Source: Streptomyces melanogenes (GTDB lineage Bacteria; Actinomycetota; Actinomycetes; Streptomycetales; Streptomycetaceae). Taken from it: a stretch of DNA of 64,000 nt. The stretch lies in NCBI RefSeq assembly GCF_014649795.1, contig NZ_BMTS01000004.1, forward strand, positions 186,001 to 250,000, given 5' to 3'. Shown here one piece after another: positions 24,597 through 37,173 of this stretch (position 1 is its first letter; each line of letters starts with the position of its first letter). Position numbers and translations under genes: made by a program. The notes beneath the pieces were generated by a model, which saw nothing but the letters and a program-made list of their open reading frames with translations, searched no databases and was not told the origin of the DNA.

Positions 24597-27500
24597 TCAT
24601 CCGGCGGCGGGCCGCAGGGCGGCGGCGAGCACCGCGCCGATGCGGGCCATCGGCTCCGGCTCGGTCATCTCGTAGTGGCCGCATGGCACGGTGTGGTCGG
24701 TGAACGCGCCGCCGACGTACGGGCGCCAGCTGTCGGCCTTCCCGGTCGCCAGCGACAGGTCGGCCGGGTCGGCGGGAGCGCCGGCGTCCTCGGTGGCGCT
24801 GAAGAAGAGCACGTCGCCGCGGAACACCTCGGGGGCGAACTCGGGGGCGATGGCGAGGTTGTTGCGCATCACCCGGGCGATCGCGAGCGCCTCCTCGCGG
24901 GTCACCGGCGAAGGTCCGCGCTCGGCGCCGGCCTCGCTGATCCGCCGGATCACCTCGTCAACGTCGCTCGCCCCGCCGTCGGGCATCTCCAGGCCCGCGA
25001 CGCGGACGAGCAGGGACGCCACCTGGCGCTCGGTCGCGGCCGGGTCGGCGGCCTCGTCCTGGGTGAGCGGGGCGTCCAGCATGGCCAGCAACTCGACCTC
25101 CTCGCCCTGCCGTTGCAGCGCGGTGGCCATCGCATGGGCGACGAAGCCGCCGTAGGACCAGCCCAGCAGCCGGTACGGGCCCTCCGGCTGCACCTCGCGC
25201 AGATGGGCCAGGTAGGAGTCGACCATGTCCTTGGCGTCGGCGGCCGGTTCGCGCGTGCCGTCCAGACCGTGGGCCTGGAGGCCGTAGACCGGCTGGCGGG
25301 CCCCGAGGTGGGGCAGCAGCCCGGTGTAGCGCCAGGCGATGCCCGCGCCGGGGTGCACACAGAACAGCGGGCGCTGGTCGCCGTCGGCGCGCAGCGGCAG
25401 CAGCGGGGCGAACGCGTCCCGCCCGGCCGCACCGCCGCGCCCGGCGAGCGCCACCAGACCGGCGACGGTGGGCGCCGACAGGAAGGCGGCGGCCGGGACG
25501 TCCAGGACCCCCTCGGCGCGCATCCGGCCCGCGAGGATCACGGCGCGCATCGAGTCGCCGCCCAGGTCGAAGTAGTTGTCGTGGACGCCGATGCCCTCGA
25601 TGCCCAGCGCCTCCTCCCAGTGCCCGGCCACGGCGCGCTCCTGCGGGGTCCGGGGCGCGGCGTACTCGGTGGTGAGGTAGGGCCGGGGGGCCCGGCCGGA
25701 GCCGCCGCCCGGCGCCGCGTCCTCATCCGTGCCGACCGGCGGCTTGGCACCGGGCGCCTCGATCCAGTGGCGGCGCCGCTCGAAGGCGTACCCCGGCAGC
25801 GGCACCCGGCGCGGCTCGCGCGCCTCCTCGGGGCCGGTGATGTCGGCGGGCACGCCCGCGCTCCACAGCCGGCCGAGCGCTTCCGCGAAGACCTGCCCGT
25901 CGGGGCTCGCGGCCTTGGCGTGGCGCATGGTGGGGACGGTGGTCACCGGCGCGTCCCCCAGCCGCGCCCCGGCCAGCTTGGCGAGGCTGTCGCCCGGGCC
26001 GATCTCCACGAACAGCGGGTTGCCGCGCTGCCAGAGCGAGGCGATGCCGTCGGTGAACCGGACCGTGCGGCGGGTGTGGTCGAGCCAGTGGTCGACGCTC
26101 GTCGCCTGCTCGTCGGTGACCCAGGTGCCGGTGACGTTGGTGATGTACGGGATCTCGGGCGCCCGCAGCGACACGGTCCGCAGGGCGTCCGCGAAGGCGG
26201 GCAGGATCGGGTCCAGGACGTGGGAGTGCGCGGCCGCGGGCATCCGCAGCCGGCGGAAGGCCACCTCGTCCGCGAGCAGCCGCGCCTCCAGGGCCGTCAC
26301 CGCGTCCGCGCGCCCCGCGACCGTACAGGCGGTGGGGCCGTTGACGGCCGCCAGCGACAGGTCGTCGGTGAGGTAGCCGCGCAGCTCCTCCTCGCCGAGG
26401 GCGACGCCCACGGTGGCGCCCCCGGCCGAGGCGATCAGCCGGATCCGCTCCGCGACCAGCGGCAGCATCTCCTCCGGCGTCATCACCCCGGCCAGCGTGG
26501 CCGCGGTGTACTCGCCCAGCGAGTGCCCGATGAACGCGGCGGGCCGCACCCCGTGCTCCATCAGCGCGGTGGCCAGGGCGTATTCGGTGACCACCAGGGC
26601 CAGGAAGGCGTCGACGCCGCCGGGTTCGGTGTGCTCGTACAGCGCGGTGCGCAGATCGCGGCCGGTCACCGGCCGCAGGATCGCTGCGCACCGGTCGACG
26701 GCGTCCCGGTAGACCGGCAGGTCGCGGTAGAGCCCGGCGCCCATGCCGATGTACTGGGTGCCGCCGCCGGGCAGCAGGAACGCGACCGGCGGGGCGTCCT
26801 CGCCGCGCACCTCGGCGGGGGCCTGGAGCGGGTGCAGCAGGATCCGCGCGGCCTGCTCGGCGCTCTGCGCCGCCACCGCCGCCCGGTGGGGCATGGCGGG
26901 GCGGTCGGTGCGCAGGGTGTGGGCGACGTCCGCCAGGTCGGTCCCGGGGTGCTCGGTGAGGTGGCGCCCGAGGTTGGCGGCCTGGCCGCGCAGGGCGCCC
27001 GGGGTGCGGGCGGAGAGCGGCAGCACGTGCCAGCGCGGGTTCTCCTCCTGGCGCGGGGCCGGTGCGGCCGGGGCGGTCGGAGCCTCCTCCACGATCACAT
27101 GGGCGTTGGTGCCGCCGACCCCGAACGCGCTGACGGCGGCCCGGCGCGGCCCGGAGCCGGACTTCCAGTCCTCCAGGGCGGTGGGCACCCGGAACGGGCT
27201 CGCCGCGAAGTCGATCAGCGGGTTGGGCTGCTCGAAGTGGAGGGTCGGCGGTATCTGCCGGTGCTCCAGGGCAAGCACGATCTTGATGAAGCCGGCGATC
27301 CCGGCGGCCGCGCCCAGGTGGCCGATGTTGCTCTTGACCGACCCCAGGGCGCAGAACTGCTTGCGGTCGCTGCTCTCGCGGAACGCCCGGGTGAGGGCGG
27401 CCACTTCGATGGGGTCGCCGATGCGGGTGGCGGTGCCGTGGGCCTCCACGTAGCCGATCGAGTCCGCGTCGATGCCCGCGGCCACCTGGGCGGCGAGGAT

Positions 27501-28418
27501 CGCCTCCGTCTGGCCCTCGGTGCTGGGGGCGGTGAAACCGACCTTGCGGCGGCCGTCGTTGTTGATGGCCGAGCCCCGGATCACCGCCCGGATGCGGTCC
27601 CCGTCGGCGAGGGCGTCCTCCAGGCGCTTGAGGACCACCATGCCGACGCCGTCGCCCGAGGAGGTGCCCGCCGCGTCGGCGGCGAACGCCCGGCAGCGCC
27701 CGTCCGGCGAGAACGGCCCGTCGGGCACGTGCCGGTAGCCGAGCATCGCCGACGGGTTGAGCGAGGCGGCCCCGGCCAGTGCGACGTCGCACCGGTAGTC
27801 GATCAGGTCCTGGCAGGCGGTGTGGATCCCGACGAGCGCGGTGGAACACGCCGTCTGGAGCGACAGGCTGGGCCCGGTCAGGCCCAGTTCGTACGAGATC
27901 CGGGTGGCCAGGGTGCCCAGCGAGTTGCTGGTGGCCGCGTGGACCAGGGCGACCGAGGCGCTCTGCCCGGCGAAGCGGGGGTGGACGTGGCCCGGGTAGT
28001 AGCGGCTGTCGCCCGCCCCGGCGTACACCCCGACCTGGAGGTTGCCGTGCCCGTCGGCGTATCCCGCCTCCTCCAGGGCGTGGTAGGCGCACTCCAGGAG
28101 GAGGCGCTGCTGCGGGTCGATGACCTCGGCCTCGGCCGGGCTGTAGCCGAAGAACGCGGAGTCGAACCGGTCGATGCCCTCGACCACCGACGCCATCCGC
28201 ACCAGGTCCGGGTCGGCCAGGCCCGCCGGGTCGCCGCCCGCCGCCAGGAACTCCTCGTCGCCGATGGGCCGGATCGACTCCCGCCCGGCCGCGAGGTTCT
28301 CCCAGAACTCCTCGACCGTGTCGGCGCCGGGGAAGCGCGCCGCCATGCCGACGACCGCGATCGCCGTGTCGGGCCCGTACTCCTGCCCGTCCGTCTCATC
28401 CATCGTTGCGGGATCCAT
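24597..28418 (-). CDS. antD: AntD: polyketide synthase KS-AT-PCP-TE
   Basis: This 1273-residue type I PKS module completes the antimycin skeleton. KS (about residues 15-445) has Cys in TACSTA, His in EAHGT and NIGHLG. AT (about 545-860) has GHSLGEY near residue 633; its specificity loop reads AAAHS where malonyl or methylmalonyl ATs show HAFH or YASH, fitting a bulky alkylmalonyl substrate. The carrier domain (about 925-1000) has LGGDSMRAV. The thioesterase (about 1020-1270) has Ser in GWSYGG and His in CGHYEM, and forms the nine-membered dilactone. There is no KR, which is why AntM is needed. The ATG at 28418 has GAAGGA upstream; a second ATG at 28403 arises from a 15-bp duplication. It overlaps antC by 23 nt. 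Confidence 0.93.
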   Translation of the reverse strand: MDPATMDETDGQEYGPDTAIAVVGMAARFPGADTVEEFWENLAAGRESIRPIGDEEFLAAGGDPAGLADPDLVRMASVVEGIDRFDSAFFGYSPAEAEVIDPQQRLLLECAYHALEEAGYADGHGNLQVGVYAGAGDSRYYPGHVHPRFAGQSASVALVHAATSNSLGTLATRISYELGLTGPSLSLQTACSTALVGIHTACQDLIDYRCDVALAGAASLNPSAMLGYRHVPDGPFSPDGRCRAFAADAAGTSSGDGVGMVVLKRLEDALADGDRIRAVIRGSAINNDGRRKVGFTAPSTEGQTEAILAAQVAAGIDADSIGYVEAHGTATRIGDPIEVAALTRAFRESSDRKQFCALGSVKSNIGHLGAAAGIAGFIKIVLALEHRQIPPTLHFEQPNPLIDFAASPFRVPTALEDWKSGSGPRRAAVSAFGVGGTNAHVIVEEAPTAPAAPAPRQEENPRWHVLPLSARTPGALRGQAANLGRHLTEHPGTDLADVAHTLRTDRPAMPHRAAVAAQSAEQAARILLHPLQAPAEVRGEDAPPVAFLLPGGGTQYIGMGAGLYRDLPVYRDAVDRCAAILRPVTGRDLRTALYEHTEPGGVDAFLALVVTEYALATALMEHGVRPAAFIGHSLGEYTAATLAGVMTPEEMLPLVAERIRLIASAGGATVGVALGEEELRGYLTDDLSLAAVNGPTACTVAGRADAVTALEARLLADEVAFRRLRMPAAAHSHVLDPILPAFADALRTVSLRAPEIPYITNVTGTWVTDEQATSVDHWLDHTRRTVRFTDGIASLWQRGNPLFVEIGPGDSLAKLAGARLGDAPVTTVPTMRHAKAASPDGQVFAEALGRLWSAGVPADITGPEEAREPRRVPLPGYAFERRRHWIEAPGAKPPVGTDEDAAPGGGSGRAPRPYLTTEYAAPRTPQERAVAGHWEEALGIEGIGVHDNYFDLGGDSMRAVILAGRMRAEGVLDVPAAAFLSAPTVAGLVALAGRGGAAGRDAFAPLLPLRADGDQRPLFCVHPGAGIAWRYTGLLPHLGARQPVYGLQAHGLDGTREPAADAKDMVDSYLAHLREVQPEGPYRLLGWSYGGFVAHAMATALQRQGEEVELLAMLDAPLTQDEAADPAATERQVASLLVRVAGLEMPDGGASDVDEVIRRISEAGAERGPSPVTREEALAIARVMRNNLAIAPEFAPEVFRGDVLFFSATEDAGAPADPADLSLATGKADSWRPYVGGAFTDHTVPCGHYEMTEPEPMARIGAVLAAALRPAAG

Positions 28419-31400
28419 CGTTGCGGGGTCCTTCGTGCTCGGTGTGCGGGGTGTTCGGGGCGGGGCGGCGGGAGGCCCGGGCGGCGCGCTGGCGCTCGGC
28501 CCGCTGGCGTACGCGGTCGAGTCCGGTGGCCGGGGCGCTGTCCGGCGCCGTGGCGTGCACGGCGTCGGCGGATGCGGGTGCGGTGCCACCGGCGCCGATG
28601 TCGGTGAGGTGGCGGGCGAGCGCCCGGACGCTGGGGTGGCTGAACAGGTCGACCACGCTCAGGTCGCAGCCGAGCTCCTCGTTGACCGCGCCCTGGGCGC
28701 GGACCAGGAGCAGCGAGTGGCCGCCGAGGTCGAAGAAGTTCTCCTCGACACCGACCCGGTCGCGCTCCAGGACCCGGCACCAGATGGCGCTCAGGACCTT
28801 CTCCAGGCGGCGCAGGCCCTCGGCGGAGTCGTCCGAGGCCCCGGCCGCGTCGGCCGTCGACGAACCGGCCGCGCGCAGCACCCAGTTGCCGGTCGCCCCG
28901 GCAGCGTCGGCGGACTTCCCGGCCGCCCTGTACAGGACGCCGAGGTCGGCGTCGTCCTCCAGGGCCACCCGGCCCGCCAGACGGTGCACCGGGCGCGGCG
29001 GCGCCTGCACGTGGCCGCGCACCCAGGGCATGGCCCGGTCGGTGCCGATCAGCAGGTGCGGCTCGTCGAGCGTGCGGGCCAGGTCGAAGGAGCGCAGCGC
29101 GGCGGAGGAGTCCAGGACGCGGTAACCGCGCGCCTCCGTCAGCGACTTGAGGCCGTACCCCTCGCTCATGCCGAGCTCGTCCCACATGCTCCAGGCCAGG
29201 CTCTGCGCGTCCAGACCGGCACCGCGCTGATGGGCGGCGAGGGCGTCGAGGAACGCGTTGGCGGCGGCGTACGAGCTGCTCATGGAGCCGCCGAAGTAGC
29301 CGTTGACCGAGGAGAACGAGACGAACGAGCGGACCTCGTGCTCCTGGGCGAGCCGGTGCAGCGCCCAGCCGCCGGTGACCTTCGCGGCCAGCGCCGCACG
29401 CCACTCCTCCAGGCCCAGATCGGCCACCGCCCGCTGCTCGAAGCGGCCCGCGAGGTGCACCACCCCGGCCAGCGGGGCCGACCAGGCGGCGGCCGCCTCG
29501 CCGACGACGGCGCGCAGCGCGTCCGGGTCGGTGATGTCGGCGCTCGCGTACCGCACGTCGCCCAGCTCGCGCAGGCTCCGGTACGTCTCGATCCGGCGGG
29601 CCAGCGCCCCGCCCTCGGCGAGGTGCTTGCCCCAGCTGTCCTCGTCGGGCAGTTGGGTGCGCCCGACAAGGAGCAGCCGGGTGCCCGGCGTCCTGAGCAG
29701 GTGCTCGGCGAGCCGTCCGGCCACTCCGCCCAGACCGCCGCTGACGAGGCGGAACCCCTCGGCGACGGGCACCGGGGTGCGCGGCAGGGGATCGGGCAGC
29801 GGGGCGAGACGGCGGATCCAGCGCTGCCCGTCGCGGAACGCCACCTCGGCGTCGGCCACGGGCGCTGCGGCCTCCGCGAGCAGCAGCTCGGCGGTCTGCT
29901 CCGTGCCAAGGCCATCCAGGTCCACCTGGACGGTGCTCAGCCACGGCAGCTCCTCGCGCAGGCTCTTGAGGAGCCCGCCGACGGCGCCGTGCGTGTACGA
30001 GGGGCGCTCGTCCGGGAGCACCGCCTGGCCCCGCGCACCGACGAAGTGGACGGCGACGCGGCGGCCCGAGGTGTGACGGGCCGTCAGGGCCTGGGCGAGG
30101 CAGAGAAGCGAGTCGGCGCCGTCGCGCTGGGCGTCCAACAGCTCGCCCACGCCCTCCGGTTCGCCGCTCCCGGTGCCGAGCGCGCCCAGGTGCAGGACGG
30201 TGTCCACGGGCCGGTCGTCCGCCGCGAGCCCGTCGAGCAGGCGTCCGTAGTCCTCGGCCGCGTCGACGCGCACCCGGTAGGCGGCGGCGTCCAGCCGGGC
30301 GAACTCCGGCCCGGCGGTGACCACCGTGCACCGGGCGCCCCGAGCCCGCAGCCGCTCCGCGACGATCTCGGCCACCTCGGCGACCGGTGCGTGGCGCCCG
30401 GCGAGGACCAGGGTGTGCCCGCCGGGTGCGGCCGGGGCGTGGACGCGCTCGGCGCGCTGCCACACCGGGCGCAGGAACCAGTCCGGCACGGTCGCGGTGC
30501 TGCCCAGCAGGATCTCCGACGCCTGGGCGAGCTGGTCGAACTCGCCCGCCTCGAACCGCTTGCGCAGCTGGGTGCGCTGGATCTTCCCGATCTCCGTCTT
30601 GGGGATCACGGCCGCCTCGACCGGCATCAGGTGCGCCGGGCTGATGCCGATCTCCCGGGTGACCTTGCCGCGGACGGCCCGCAGCGCCTGGGTGACGTCG
30701 GTGCCCTCCTCCACGTGGAAGAAGAGCGCGAGCTCGTCGGTGCCCGCCGAGGGGTCGGTGCGCACCGCGCAGGCCGCGGTGAAACTCCGTACCACGAAGG
30801 GCAGTTCCTCGACGCAGGACTCGATCTCGTGGCTGTAGTGGTTGACGCCGTTGACGATGATGACGTCCTTGGCGCGGCCGGTGATGTACAGCTCGCCGGA
30901 GCGCAGGAAGGCCAGGTCGCCGGTCTCGAACCAGCCGTCGGGGGTGAACGACTCGGCGTTCGCCTTCGGGTTGTCGTGGTAGGCGGCGGTCACGGTGGTG
31001 CCGCGCACCTGGAGCCGGCCCGCGGTGCCCTCGGCGACGATACGGTCCTGGTCGTCCACGATCCGCATGGCGAAGCCCGGGTAGGGCAGCCCGCAGCTGA
31101 CGAAGGTCTCCTCGCCGGGCAGCGGTTCGGCCGCGAGGACGGTGTCGGTGACCACCGAGGACGTCTCGGACATGCCCCAGCAGGGGTGCATGACGTCCTG
31201 CGGCAGCCCGAAGGGCTTGAGAACCTCCAGGAAGCGCCGGGCGGTCGCGGCGACGACCACCTCGCCCGCGTTCATCACCAGACGTACGGGGGAGAGGTCC
31301 CAGGGCCGTCCGGCCATCCGGTGGGCCTGCTCGCTGACCAGGCCGAACGCGAAGTTGGGGGCCCAGGTGACACTGGCGCGGTGCCGGTGCGCCAGGTCCA

Positions 31401-34400
31401 TCCAGCGCAGCGGGTCCTCCAGGATCCAGGACGTCGGCGCGTGCACCTGGCGGCAGCCCAGGTAGACGTCGCGCAGGTGGAACATGACCACACCGGTGAC
31501 GTGGTCGAGCGGGATCCAGTTGACCGAGACGTCGTGCTCGGTCAGCGAGTTGAGGGAGGCGGTGGCCGCCGCCCGGGTCAGGACGTTGCGGTGGCTGAGC
31601 CGGACCGCCTTGGGCAGCCCGGTGCTGCCCGAGGTCAGCAGCATCAGCACCACGTCGTCGGGCCGGGCCGGGTGCCAGTCGCCGTCGGCCGGTCCCTCGC
31701 GCAGGGCGTCCGTGGTGGTGAGCCGCAGGCCGTCCCAGGCGCGCCGCGCGGCGAGGTCGCGCAGCCCCGCCTCACCGGACGCGGAGGTGATGATCCAGGG
31801 GCGGTGGAGCATCTCCCACACGCCCTCCAGCTTGGTCAGGGGCGCCGACGTCGTCGCGTACGAGACGGGGACGGTCAGCGGCACGGTGACGAAGCCGCCC
31901 AGGACGCAGCCCCACAGCGTGGCGAGGAAGTCCTCGGTGTCCTCGCACTGGAGGATCACCTGGTCGCCGGGGCGCAGCCCCAGCTCGCGCAGACCGCCCA
32001 GGACGCGCGAGGCCTCCTCGATCAGCGAGGCGTAGCTGCGGCGCGTCTCGGTGCCGTCGGCGCGGACGTGGACGACCTCGGCGTGCGGGCCGCCCTCGGC
32101 CGCCCGCCGCAGCGCCTCGGCCCAACTGCCCACCGTCGGTTCGGGCAGCTCGGGTCCTTCGCTCAGCGCGGGCACGACCGTGCCCGCGTCGGCGCCGGAG
32201 GTGTGCGCGGGGGCGTCCGTGCGCGCGGAGGACGAGCCGATGTACAACCGGCCGAGTTGCTCGGTGACTTCCTCCAGGGCCACGGTCGCCGAGCGGACGC
32301 CCGGCAGCCCGGCCAGACCGCGCTCCCACTGCTCGGCGGCCTCGGTGTCGATCACGGGCAGTCGGTCGAGCGCCTCGGTGTCCAGGGTGCCGTCGGGGTT
32401 CCTGGGCAGGTCGTTGACGGCGGCGATCCGGGGAGCCTGCTCGGCGTCGGTGCGGCGCAGGGCGCGGGCCGCCTGCTCGGCCGCGGCGGCCCGGGTCGGT
32501 ACGGCGAACACGGTCGGCCGTCCGTCCGCGCCCGCCACGGCCACCGCGTCGCGCAGGTCGCCCCGGGCGAGGAGTTCGCGCTCCAGGTCCGCCGGGTCGA
32601 ACCCGGTGTCCGCCGCCTCGGCCCGGACGACGGGCTCGGGGGCGGGCAGGGCGCCGAGGCGCAGACCGGGGTCGGCGGCGACAGCGGTCAGCAGGGCGTG
32701 CAGGGCGCCAGCCGCGCGTTCCACGGTGGCGTGGTCGAACAGGTCGGCAGCGTACTCGACGTGGCAGGCGAGGCCGTCCCCGGCGCCGTCCTGAGCGCGG
32801 TGCTCCACCACGTCCACGAAGAGGTCGAACTTGGCGGTGCCGGTGGCGCTAGGCCGCAGCGGCGCCTCGGTGCCGCCGAGCCGCAGCACGGCCTCGGTGT
32901 TGTTCTGCAGGGCGAGCATCACCTGGAAGAGCGGGTGGCGGGCCGGGGTGCGGGCCGGGTTGAGCTCCTCCACGAGCCGGTCGAAGGGCAGGTCCTGGTG
33001 GTCGTAGGCGGCCAGGTCGAAGTCCCGTACACGGCCGAGCAGTTCGCGGAACTCGGGGTCGCCCGAGGTGTCGGTGCGCAGCACCAGCGAGTTGGCCATC
33101 AGACCGATGAGGTCGTCGAGCGCCTCGTCGGCGCGCCCGGCGACGGGGGTGCCGATGGGGATGTCGGTGCCCGCGCCCCAGCGGGTGAGCAGCGCGGCCA
33201 GGGCGCTCTGCAACACCATGAACAGGCTCGCGCCGCTCTCGTCGGCGAGGCGCAGCAGGGCGCGGTGCAGCTCGGGGGAGACGTCGAGGGTCAGATGGCC
33301 GCCGCGACGGCCCGGGGCCTGGGGCCGGGGCCGGTCGGCGGGCAGTGGGATCTCGACGGGGAGGCCGCCGAGGGCGTCCTTCCAGAAGCCGAGTTGACGA
33401 CTCATCAACTTGCTGTCGGGGGCGAGCAGTTCGCGCTGCCAGAGCGCGTAGTCGGCGTACTGGACCGGCAGTGCGTCCCAGCCCGGGTCGCGGCCCTCGG
33501 CGCGGGCCGCGTACGCGGCGGACAGGTCCTCGGCCAGCGGGCGCAGCGACCAGCCGTCGGCCGCGCTGTGGTGCAGGACGATCACCAGCGTCCGCGCCGC
33601 CCCCGTCCCGTACAGACCGGCCCACAGCGGTTGGTCCCGGGTGAGGTCGAACCGGTGCCCGCGGGCGAGGGCGACATACGCCTCGACCTCCTGCGCGGGG
33701 CAGTCGACGACGTGCAGCACGGGCCGCAGGGTGCCCGGCGCGGCTATCTCCTGGCGGGGGGTGCCGCCGGTCTCCGGGAGCAGGGTGCGCAGGCTCTCGT
33801 GCCGGTCGGCGACATCGGCGAGGGCCGCCCGCAGGGCGTCCACGTCGATCTCCCGCGCCAGCGGGACCACCAGCGGAATGTTGTACGTGGCGGCCGCCCC
33901 GTCCAGCTGGTTGAGGAACCACATGCTCTGCTGGGTGGCGGAGAGCGGCACCGGGTCCGGCCGCTCGGCGCGCACCAGCGGCGGCCGGTCGGCGCCGGGG
34001 CCGTCGGACGTGACGTGGGCGGCGAGCGCCGCCGGGGTGGGCAGGGCGAAGAAGTCGGCCATGGAGACCTCGGCGCCGGTGGCCGTGCGCAGCCGGGTCA
34101 TCAGGCGCGTGGCGAGCAGCGAGTGCCCGCCGAGGTCGAAGAAGTTGTCGTCGGCGCCGACCGTTCCCTCCGGCAGCCGCAGCAGTTCTTCGTAGAGGCG
34201 GCACAGCAGCGCCTGCGACCCGGTGGCCGGGGTGCGGCCGGTGGCCGCGGCGGCGAAGTCGGGGGCGGGCAGGGCCTTGGTGTCCAGCTTGCCGTTGGCC
34301 GTCAGCGGCAGCGCGTCCAGGATCACGCACGCGCTGGGCACCATGTGCTCGGGCAGCGACTCGGCCAGGTGGGCGCGCAGTTCGGCCGGCTGCGGACGCG

Positions 34401-37173
34401 ATCCGGGGGCGGGGACCGCGTACGCCACCAGGATCCGGTCGGCCGCTCCCTCCGTCTCGCGGGTCACCACGGCGGCGCGGGCCACGTCCGGGTGGCCGAC
34501 GAGCGCGGCCTCGATCTCACCGGGCTCGATCCGGAAGCCGCGGATCTTCACCTGCTGGTCGGAGCGGCCCGCGTACTCGAGCGTGCCGTCGGCCGAGCGC
34601 CGGGCCAGGTCGCCGGTGCGGTACATCCGCTCGCCCGGCGCGCCGAAGGGGTCGGCGACGAACCGCTCGGCCGTCAGCTCGGGGCGGTTCAGGTAGCCGA
34701 GGGCGAGACCGGGTCCCGCCACGTACATCTCGCCGACCCGGCCGGGCACAACCGGCTGGAGGCAGTGGTCGAGGACGTACACCCGGAGGTCCGGGAGCGC
34801 GGTGCCGATGACGCTGCGGGCGCGCGGGTCCTCGATCAGCTCGCGGGTGACGCGGTGGTGGGTGACGTGCACGGTGGTCTCGGTGATGCCGTACATGTTG
34901 ACCAGGGCGGGCGACGCGTCGCCGTGCCGCTCCAGCCAGGGGCGCAGATGCGCGGGTTCGAGGGCCTCGCCGCCGAACACCACGTACCGCAGGGCGAGCG
35001 GGCCGTCCTCGGCACCGGCTTCCTGGTCGGCCTGGACGAGCTGCTGGAAGGCGGAGGGCGTCTGGTTGAGGACGGTGACGCCCTCGCTCCGCAGCAGCCG
35101 CAGGAAGTCGCGCGGGGAGCGGCTGGTGTCGTACGGGACGACGACGAGCCGGCCGCCGTGCAGCAGCGGCCCCCAGATCTCCCAGACGGAGAAGTCGAAG
35201 GCGTACGAGTGGAAGAGCGTCCACACGTCGTCGGCGCCGAAGGCGAAGTGGGCGGCGGACGTCTCGAAGAGGCGCACGACGTTGGAGTGCGGGATCACCA
35301 CGCCCTTGGGGCGGCCGGTGGAGCCCGAGGTGTGGATGATGTACGCCGGGTCGCGCGGGGTGAGCGGCGTCGGGCGGTCGGCGCCCGTGAGGTCGGTGTC
35401 CGGGCGCGCCGCGAGGTCGCGCTCGACGGCCGCGTCCCCGATGACCACGGCGGCGGCGCCGGTCTCCGGCAGCGTCGGCGCGGTGTGCGCGTCGGTGACG
35501 AGCAGCGCGGGCGCGGCGTCCTCGGCCACCGCGCGGATGCGCTCGGCCGGGTAGCCGGGGTCCAGCGGCAGGTAGGCGGCGCCGGACTTGACCACGGCGA
35601 GCAGGGCGACGACGAGTTCCGCCGAGCGGGGCAGCGCCAGGGCCACCACCTGGCCGGGTCCCGCGCCGCGCTCGACGAGCAGGCGGGCGATCCGGTTGGC
35701 GCGGGCGTTGAGCTCGGCGTAGGTCAGCGAGGCGCCCTCGCACGTGACGGCGACGGCGTGCGGGGTGCGGGCGGCCTGCGCCTCGAAGCGGGCGGGCAGG
35801 ACGGCGTCGGGCGCGGTGTGCGCGGCCTCGGCGGGGGCGTCCTGCGGTGCCTCACCGGGGAGCAGCAGGCTCGTGCGGGCGAGCGGCAGGGCGGCGTCGG
35901 CCTCGGCGAGCTGGTCGAGCAGGAGCAGCAACCGCCGCTGGTGGTCTTCGAGTTCGGCCTCGGTGTACAAGGCGGGGTTGGCGTCGAAGGCGATCCACAG
36001 CCCCTCGCCGCCCGCGCCGGGCCGGACGTTGATCTGGAGGTCCTCGACGGCGCCGCCGGACAGGTGGTGCGAGGTGGTGCGGTGGCCGCCGAAGGGCGGC
36101 TCCTCGTCGAACGGGACGAGGTTGACGACCGGACCGTACAACCGCCGTGCCCCGCCGATGAGTTTGAGGTCGCGGCGCAGGTCCTCGGCCCGGTACTGCT
36201 GGTGCCTGCGGACGTCGCGTAACTCGGCGGCGACCGCCGCGACCAGCTCACCGGCCGTGGTGGCGGGGGTGACGGCGAGGCGCAGCGGCAGGATGTTGGA
36301 GGCCGTGCCGGGGGTGCGCAGGGCGGTGGAGCCGAGCCGGCTCATGGTGGGCAGGCCGAGCACGATGTCGTCCTGTGCGGTGACCCGGTGCAGATAGGCG
36401 GCGACGGCCGCCACTACGAGGTCGTTGCGCGCCCCGCCCAGGCGCGCGGCCGCGGTGGCCAGCCGCTCGGTGGCGGCGGCGGAGAGCAGCGAGGTGCGGC
36501 GAAGGAAGGAGGCGGCGGGCGGTGCCACGGCCTCGGTGAGTCCGGTGGCGCCGGGGGAGTCGGCGAACCGGCCGGTCCAGTAGGCGCGGTCGCGCACGAA
36601 GCGGTCCGAGGCCCGGTAGGCCGTCTCCTCGTCCAGCAGGCGGCTCACCGGGGCGAACGGGCACTCGGGCACCTCGCGGCCGTCGGCGAGGGCCGCGTAC
36701 ACCTCGGACAGGCGCCGGGCGACCAGCTTGTAGCTGTAGCCGTCGAGGAGGATGTGGTGGGCCCGCAGGAACCAGAAGAAGCGGTCGGGGGCCACGGTGA
36801 AGAGGGCGTGGGTGAACAACGGCCCCTCGGAGAGGTCGGCGGCCGTCGCCATGTCGGCGCGTATCCATGCCTCGGCCGCCGCGCGCGGGTCCGCCTCGCC
36901 GCTGACGTCCACCAGCCGCAGCGGCCAGTCGTCACCGCCGGTCTGCGTGGAGCGGGGGCCGTCGGCGCTGTCGGTGAAGCGCAGGGCGAAGGTCTGCGCC
37001 TCGCCGACGGCGCGGCGCAGCGCGGTCTCGAAGAGCGCGGTGTCCACGGGGCCGTGGATCTCCACGTACTCGGCGGTGTTGTAGGCGGCGTTCGCGGGGT
37101 CGAGCCGCTGGGCGAACCAGAGTCCCTGCTGGGCTCCGGTCAGCGGGCTACTGGTGTCCTCCTGGACAGACAT
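28396..37173 (-). CDS. antC: AntC: two-module NRPS C-A-PCP-C-A-KR-PCP
   Basis: This 2925-residue NRPS has these domains. C1 (about 10-430; HHILLDG) joins the AntG-bound salicylate to Thr. A1 (about 470-960; SGSTGRPKG) has pocket residues read as D-F-W-N-V-G-M-V-H, one step from the threonine code DFWNIGMVHK. PCP1 (about 980-1050; [10 protein letters not shown]). C2 (about 1065-1500; HHSAADGWS). A remnant resembling an A-domain C-terminal lobe follows (about 1510-1640). A2 (about 1660-2220; [18 protein letters not shown]) is of acyl-ligase type and expected to take pyruvate. KR (about 2300-2720; [18 protein letters not shown]) reduces it to lactate. PCP2 (about 2780-2850; [10 protein letters not shown]). 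The ATG at 37173 has GAGGG 8 nt upstream. Codon 318 is TTA. Confidence 0.95.
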   Translation of the reverse strand: MSVQEDTSSPLTGAQQGLWFAQRLDPANAAYNTAEYVEIHGPVDTALFETALRRAVGEAQTFALRFTDSADGPRSTQTGGDDWPLRLVDVSGEADPRAAAEAWIRADMATAADLSEGPLFTHALFTVAPDRFFWFLRAHHILLDGYSYKLVARRLSEVYAALADGREVPECPFAPVSRLLDEETAYRASDRFVRDRAYWTGRFADSPGATGLTEAVAPPAASFLRRTSLLSAAATERLATAAARLGGARNDLVVAAVAAYLHRVTAQDDIVLGLPTMSRLGSTALRTPGTASNILPLRLAVTPATTAGELVAAVAAELRDVRRHQQYRAEDLRRDLKLIGGARRLYGPVVNLVPFDEEPPFGGHRTTSHHLSGGAVEDLQINVRPGAGGEGLWIAFDANPALYTEAELEDHQRRLLLLLDQLAEADAALPLARTSLLLPGEAPQDAPAEAAHTAPDAVLPARFEAQAARTPHAVAVTCEGASLTYAELNARANRIARLLVERGAGPGQVVALALPRSAELVVALLAVVKSGAAYLPLDPGYPAERIRAVAEDAAPALLVTDAHTAPTLPETGAAAVVIGDAAVERDLAARPDTDLTGADRPTPLTPRDPAYIIHTSGSTGRPKGVVIPHSNVVRLFETSAAHFAFGADDVWTLFHSYAFDFSVWEIWGPLLHGGRLVVVPYDTSRSPRDFLRLLRSEGVTVLNQTPSAFQQLVQADQEAGAEDGPLALRYVVFGGEALEPAHLRPWLERHGDASPALVNMYGITETTVHVTHHRVTRELIEDPRARSVIGTALPDLRVYVLDHCLQPVVPGRVGEMYVAGPGLALGYLNRPELTAERFVADPFGAPGERMYRTGDLARRSADGTLEYAGRSDQQVKIRGFRIEPGEIEAALVGHPDVARAAVVTRETEGAADRILVAYAVPAPGSRPQPAELRAHLAESLPEHMVPSACVILDALPLTANGKLDTKALPAPDFAAAATGRTPATGSQALLCRLYEELLRLPEGTVGADDNFFDLGGHSLLATRLMTRLRTATGAEVSMADFFALPTPAALAAHVTSDGPGADRPPLVRAERPDPVPLSATQQSMWFLNQLDGAAATYNIPLVVPLAREIDVDALRAALADVADRHESLRTLLPETGGTPRQEIAAPGTLRPVLHVVDCPAQEVEAYVALARGHRFDLTRDQPLWAGLYGTGAARTLVIVLHHSAADGWSLRPLAEDLSAAYAARAEGRDPGWDALPVQYADYALWQRELLAPDSKLMSRQLGFWKDALGGLPVEIPLPADRPRPQAPGRRGGHLTLDVSPELHRALLRLADESGASLFMVLQSALAALLTRWGAGTDIPIGTPVAGRADEALDDLIGLMANSLVLRTDTSGDPEFRELLGRVRDFDLAAYDHQDLPFDRLVEELNPARTPARHPLFQVMLALQNNTEAVLRLGGTEAPLRPSATGTAKFDLFVDVVEHRAQDGAGDGLACHVEYAADLFDHATVERAAGALHALLTAVAADPGLRLGALPAPEPVVRAEAADTGFDPADLERELLARGDLRDAVAVAGADGRPTVFAVPTRAAAAEQAARALRRTDAEQAPRIAAVNDLPRNPDGTLDTEALDRLPVIDTEAAEQWERGLAGLPGVRSATVALEEVTEQLGRLYIGSSSARTDAPAHTSGADAGTVVPALSEGPELPEPTVGSWAEALRRAAEGGPHAEVVHVRADGTETRRSYASLIEEASRVLGGLRELGLRPGDQVILQCEDTEDFLATLWGCVLGGFVTVPLTVPVSYATTSAPLTKLEGVWEMLHRPWIITSASGEAGLRDLAARRAWDGLRLTTTDALREGPADGDWHPARPDDVVLMLLTSGSTGLPKAVRLSHRNVLTRAAATASLNSLTEHDVSVNWIPLDHVTGVVMFHLRDVYLGCRQVHAPTSWILEDPLRWMDLAHRHRASVTWAPNFAFGLVSEQAHRMAGRPWDLSPVRLVMNAGEVVVAATARRFLEVLKPFGLPQDVMHPCWGMSETSSVVTDTVLAAEPLPGEETFVSCGLPYPGFAMRIVDDQDRIVAEGTAGRLQVRGTTVTAAYHDNPKANAESFTPDGWFETGDLAFLRSGELYITGRAKDVIIVNGVNHYSHEIESCVEELPFVVRSFTAACAVRTDPSAGTDELALFFHVEEGTDVTQALRAVRGKVTREIGISPAHLMPVEAAVIPKTEIGKIQRTQLRKRFEAGEFDQLAQASEILLGSTATVPDWFLRPVWQRAERVHAPAAPGGHTLVLAGRHAPVAEVAEIVAERLRARGARCTVVTAGPEFARLDAAAYRVRVDAAEDYGRLLDGLAADDRPVDTVLHLGALGTGSGEPEGVGELLDAQRDGADSLLCLAQALTARHTSGRRVAVHFVGARGQAVLPDERPSYTHGAVGGLLKSLREELPWLSTVQVDLDGLGTEQTAELLLAEAAAPVADAEVAFRDGQRWIRRLAPLPDPLPRTPVPVAEGFRLVSGGLGGVAGRLAEHLLRTPGTRLLLVGRTQLPDEDSWGKHLAEGGALARRIETYRSLRELGDVRYASADITDPDALRAVVGEAAAAWSAPLAGVVHLAGRFEQRAVADLGLEEWRAALAAKVTGGWALHRLAQEHEVRSFVSFSSVNGYFGGSMSSSYAAANAFLDALAAHQRGAGLDAQSLAWSMWDELGMSEGYGLKSLTEARGYRVLDSSAALRSFDLARTLDEPHLLIGTDRAMPWVRGHVQAPPRPVHRLAGRVALEDDADLGVLYRAAGKSADAAGATGNWVLRAAGSSTADAAGASDDSAEGLRRLEKVLSAIWCRVLERDRVGVEENFFDLGGHSLLLVRAQGAVNEELGCDLSVVDLFSHPSVRALARHLTDIGAGGTAPASADAVHATAPDSAPATGLDRVRQRAERQRAARASRRPAPNTPHTEHEGPRNDGSRNDG
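28398..28427. repeat. 15-bp tandem duplication at the antC/antD junction
   Basis: The unit ATCCATCGTTGCGGG (plus strand) occurs twice without a gap. It duplicates the C-terminal RNDG of AntC (ending RNDGSRNDG) and also the ATG start context of antD (MDPATMDE). Confidence 0.9.

Noticed and set aside
28174..36222. A 2682-residue open frame antisense to antC, and a 1364-residue one antisense to antD (24513-28607)
   Set aside because: Both are Gly/Arg/Val-rich mirror images of strongly biased NRPS/PKS codons and contain no domain motif. They reflect the lack of stop codons in GC-rich antisense DNA.
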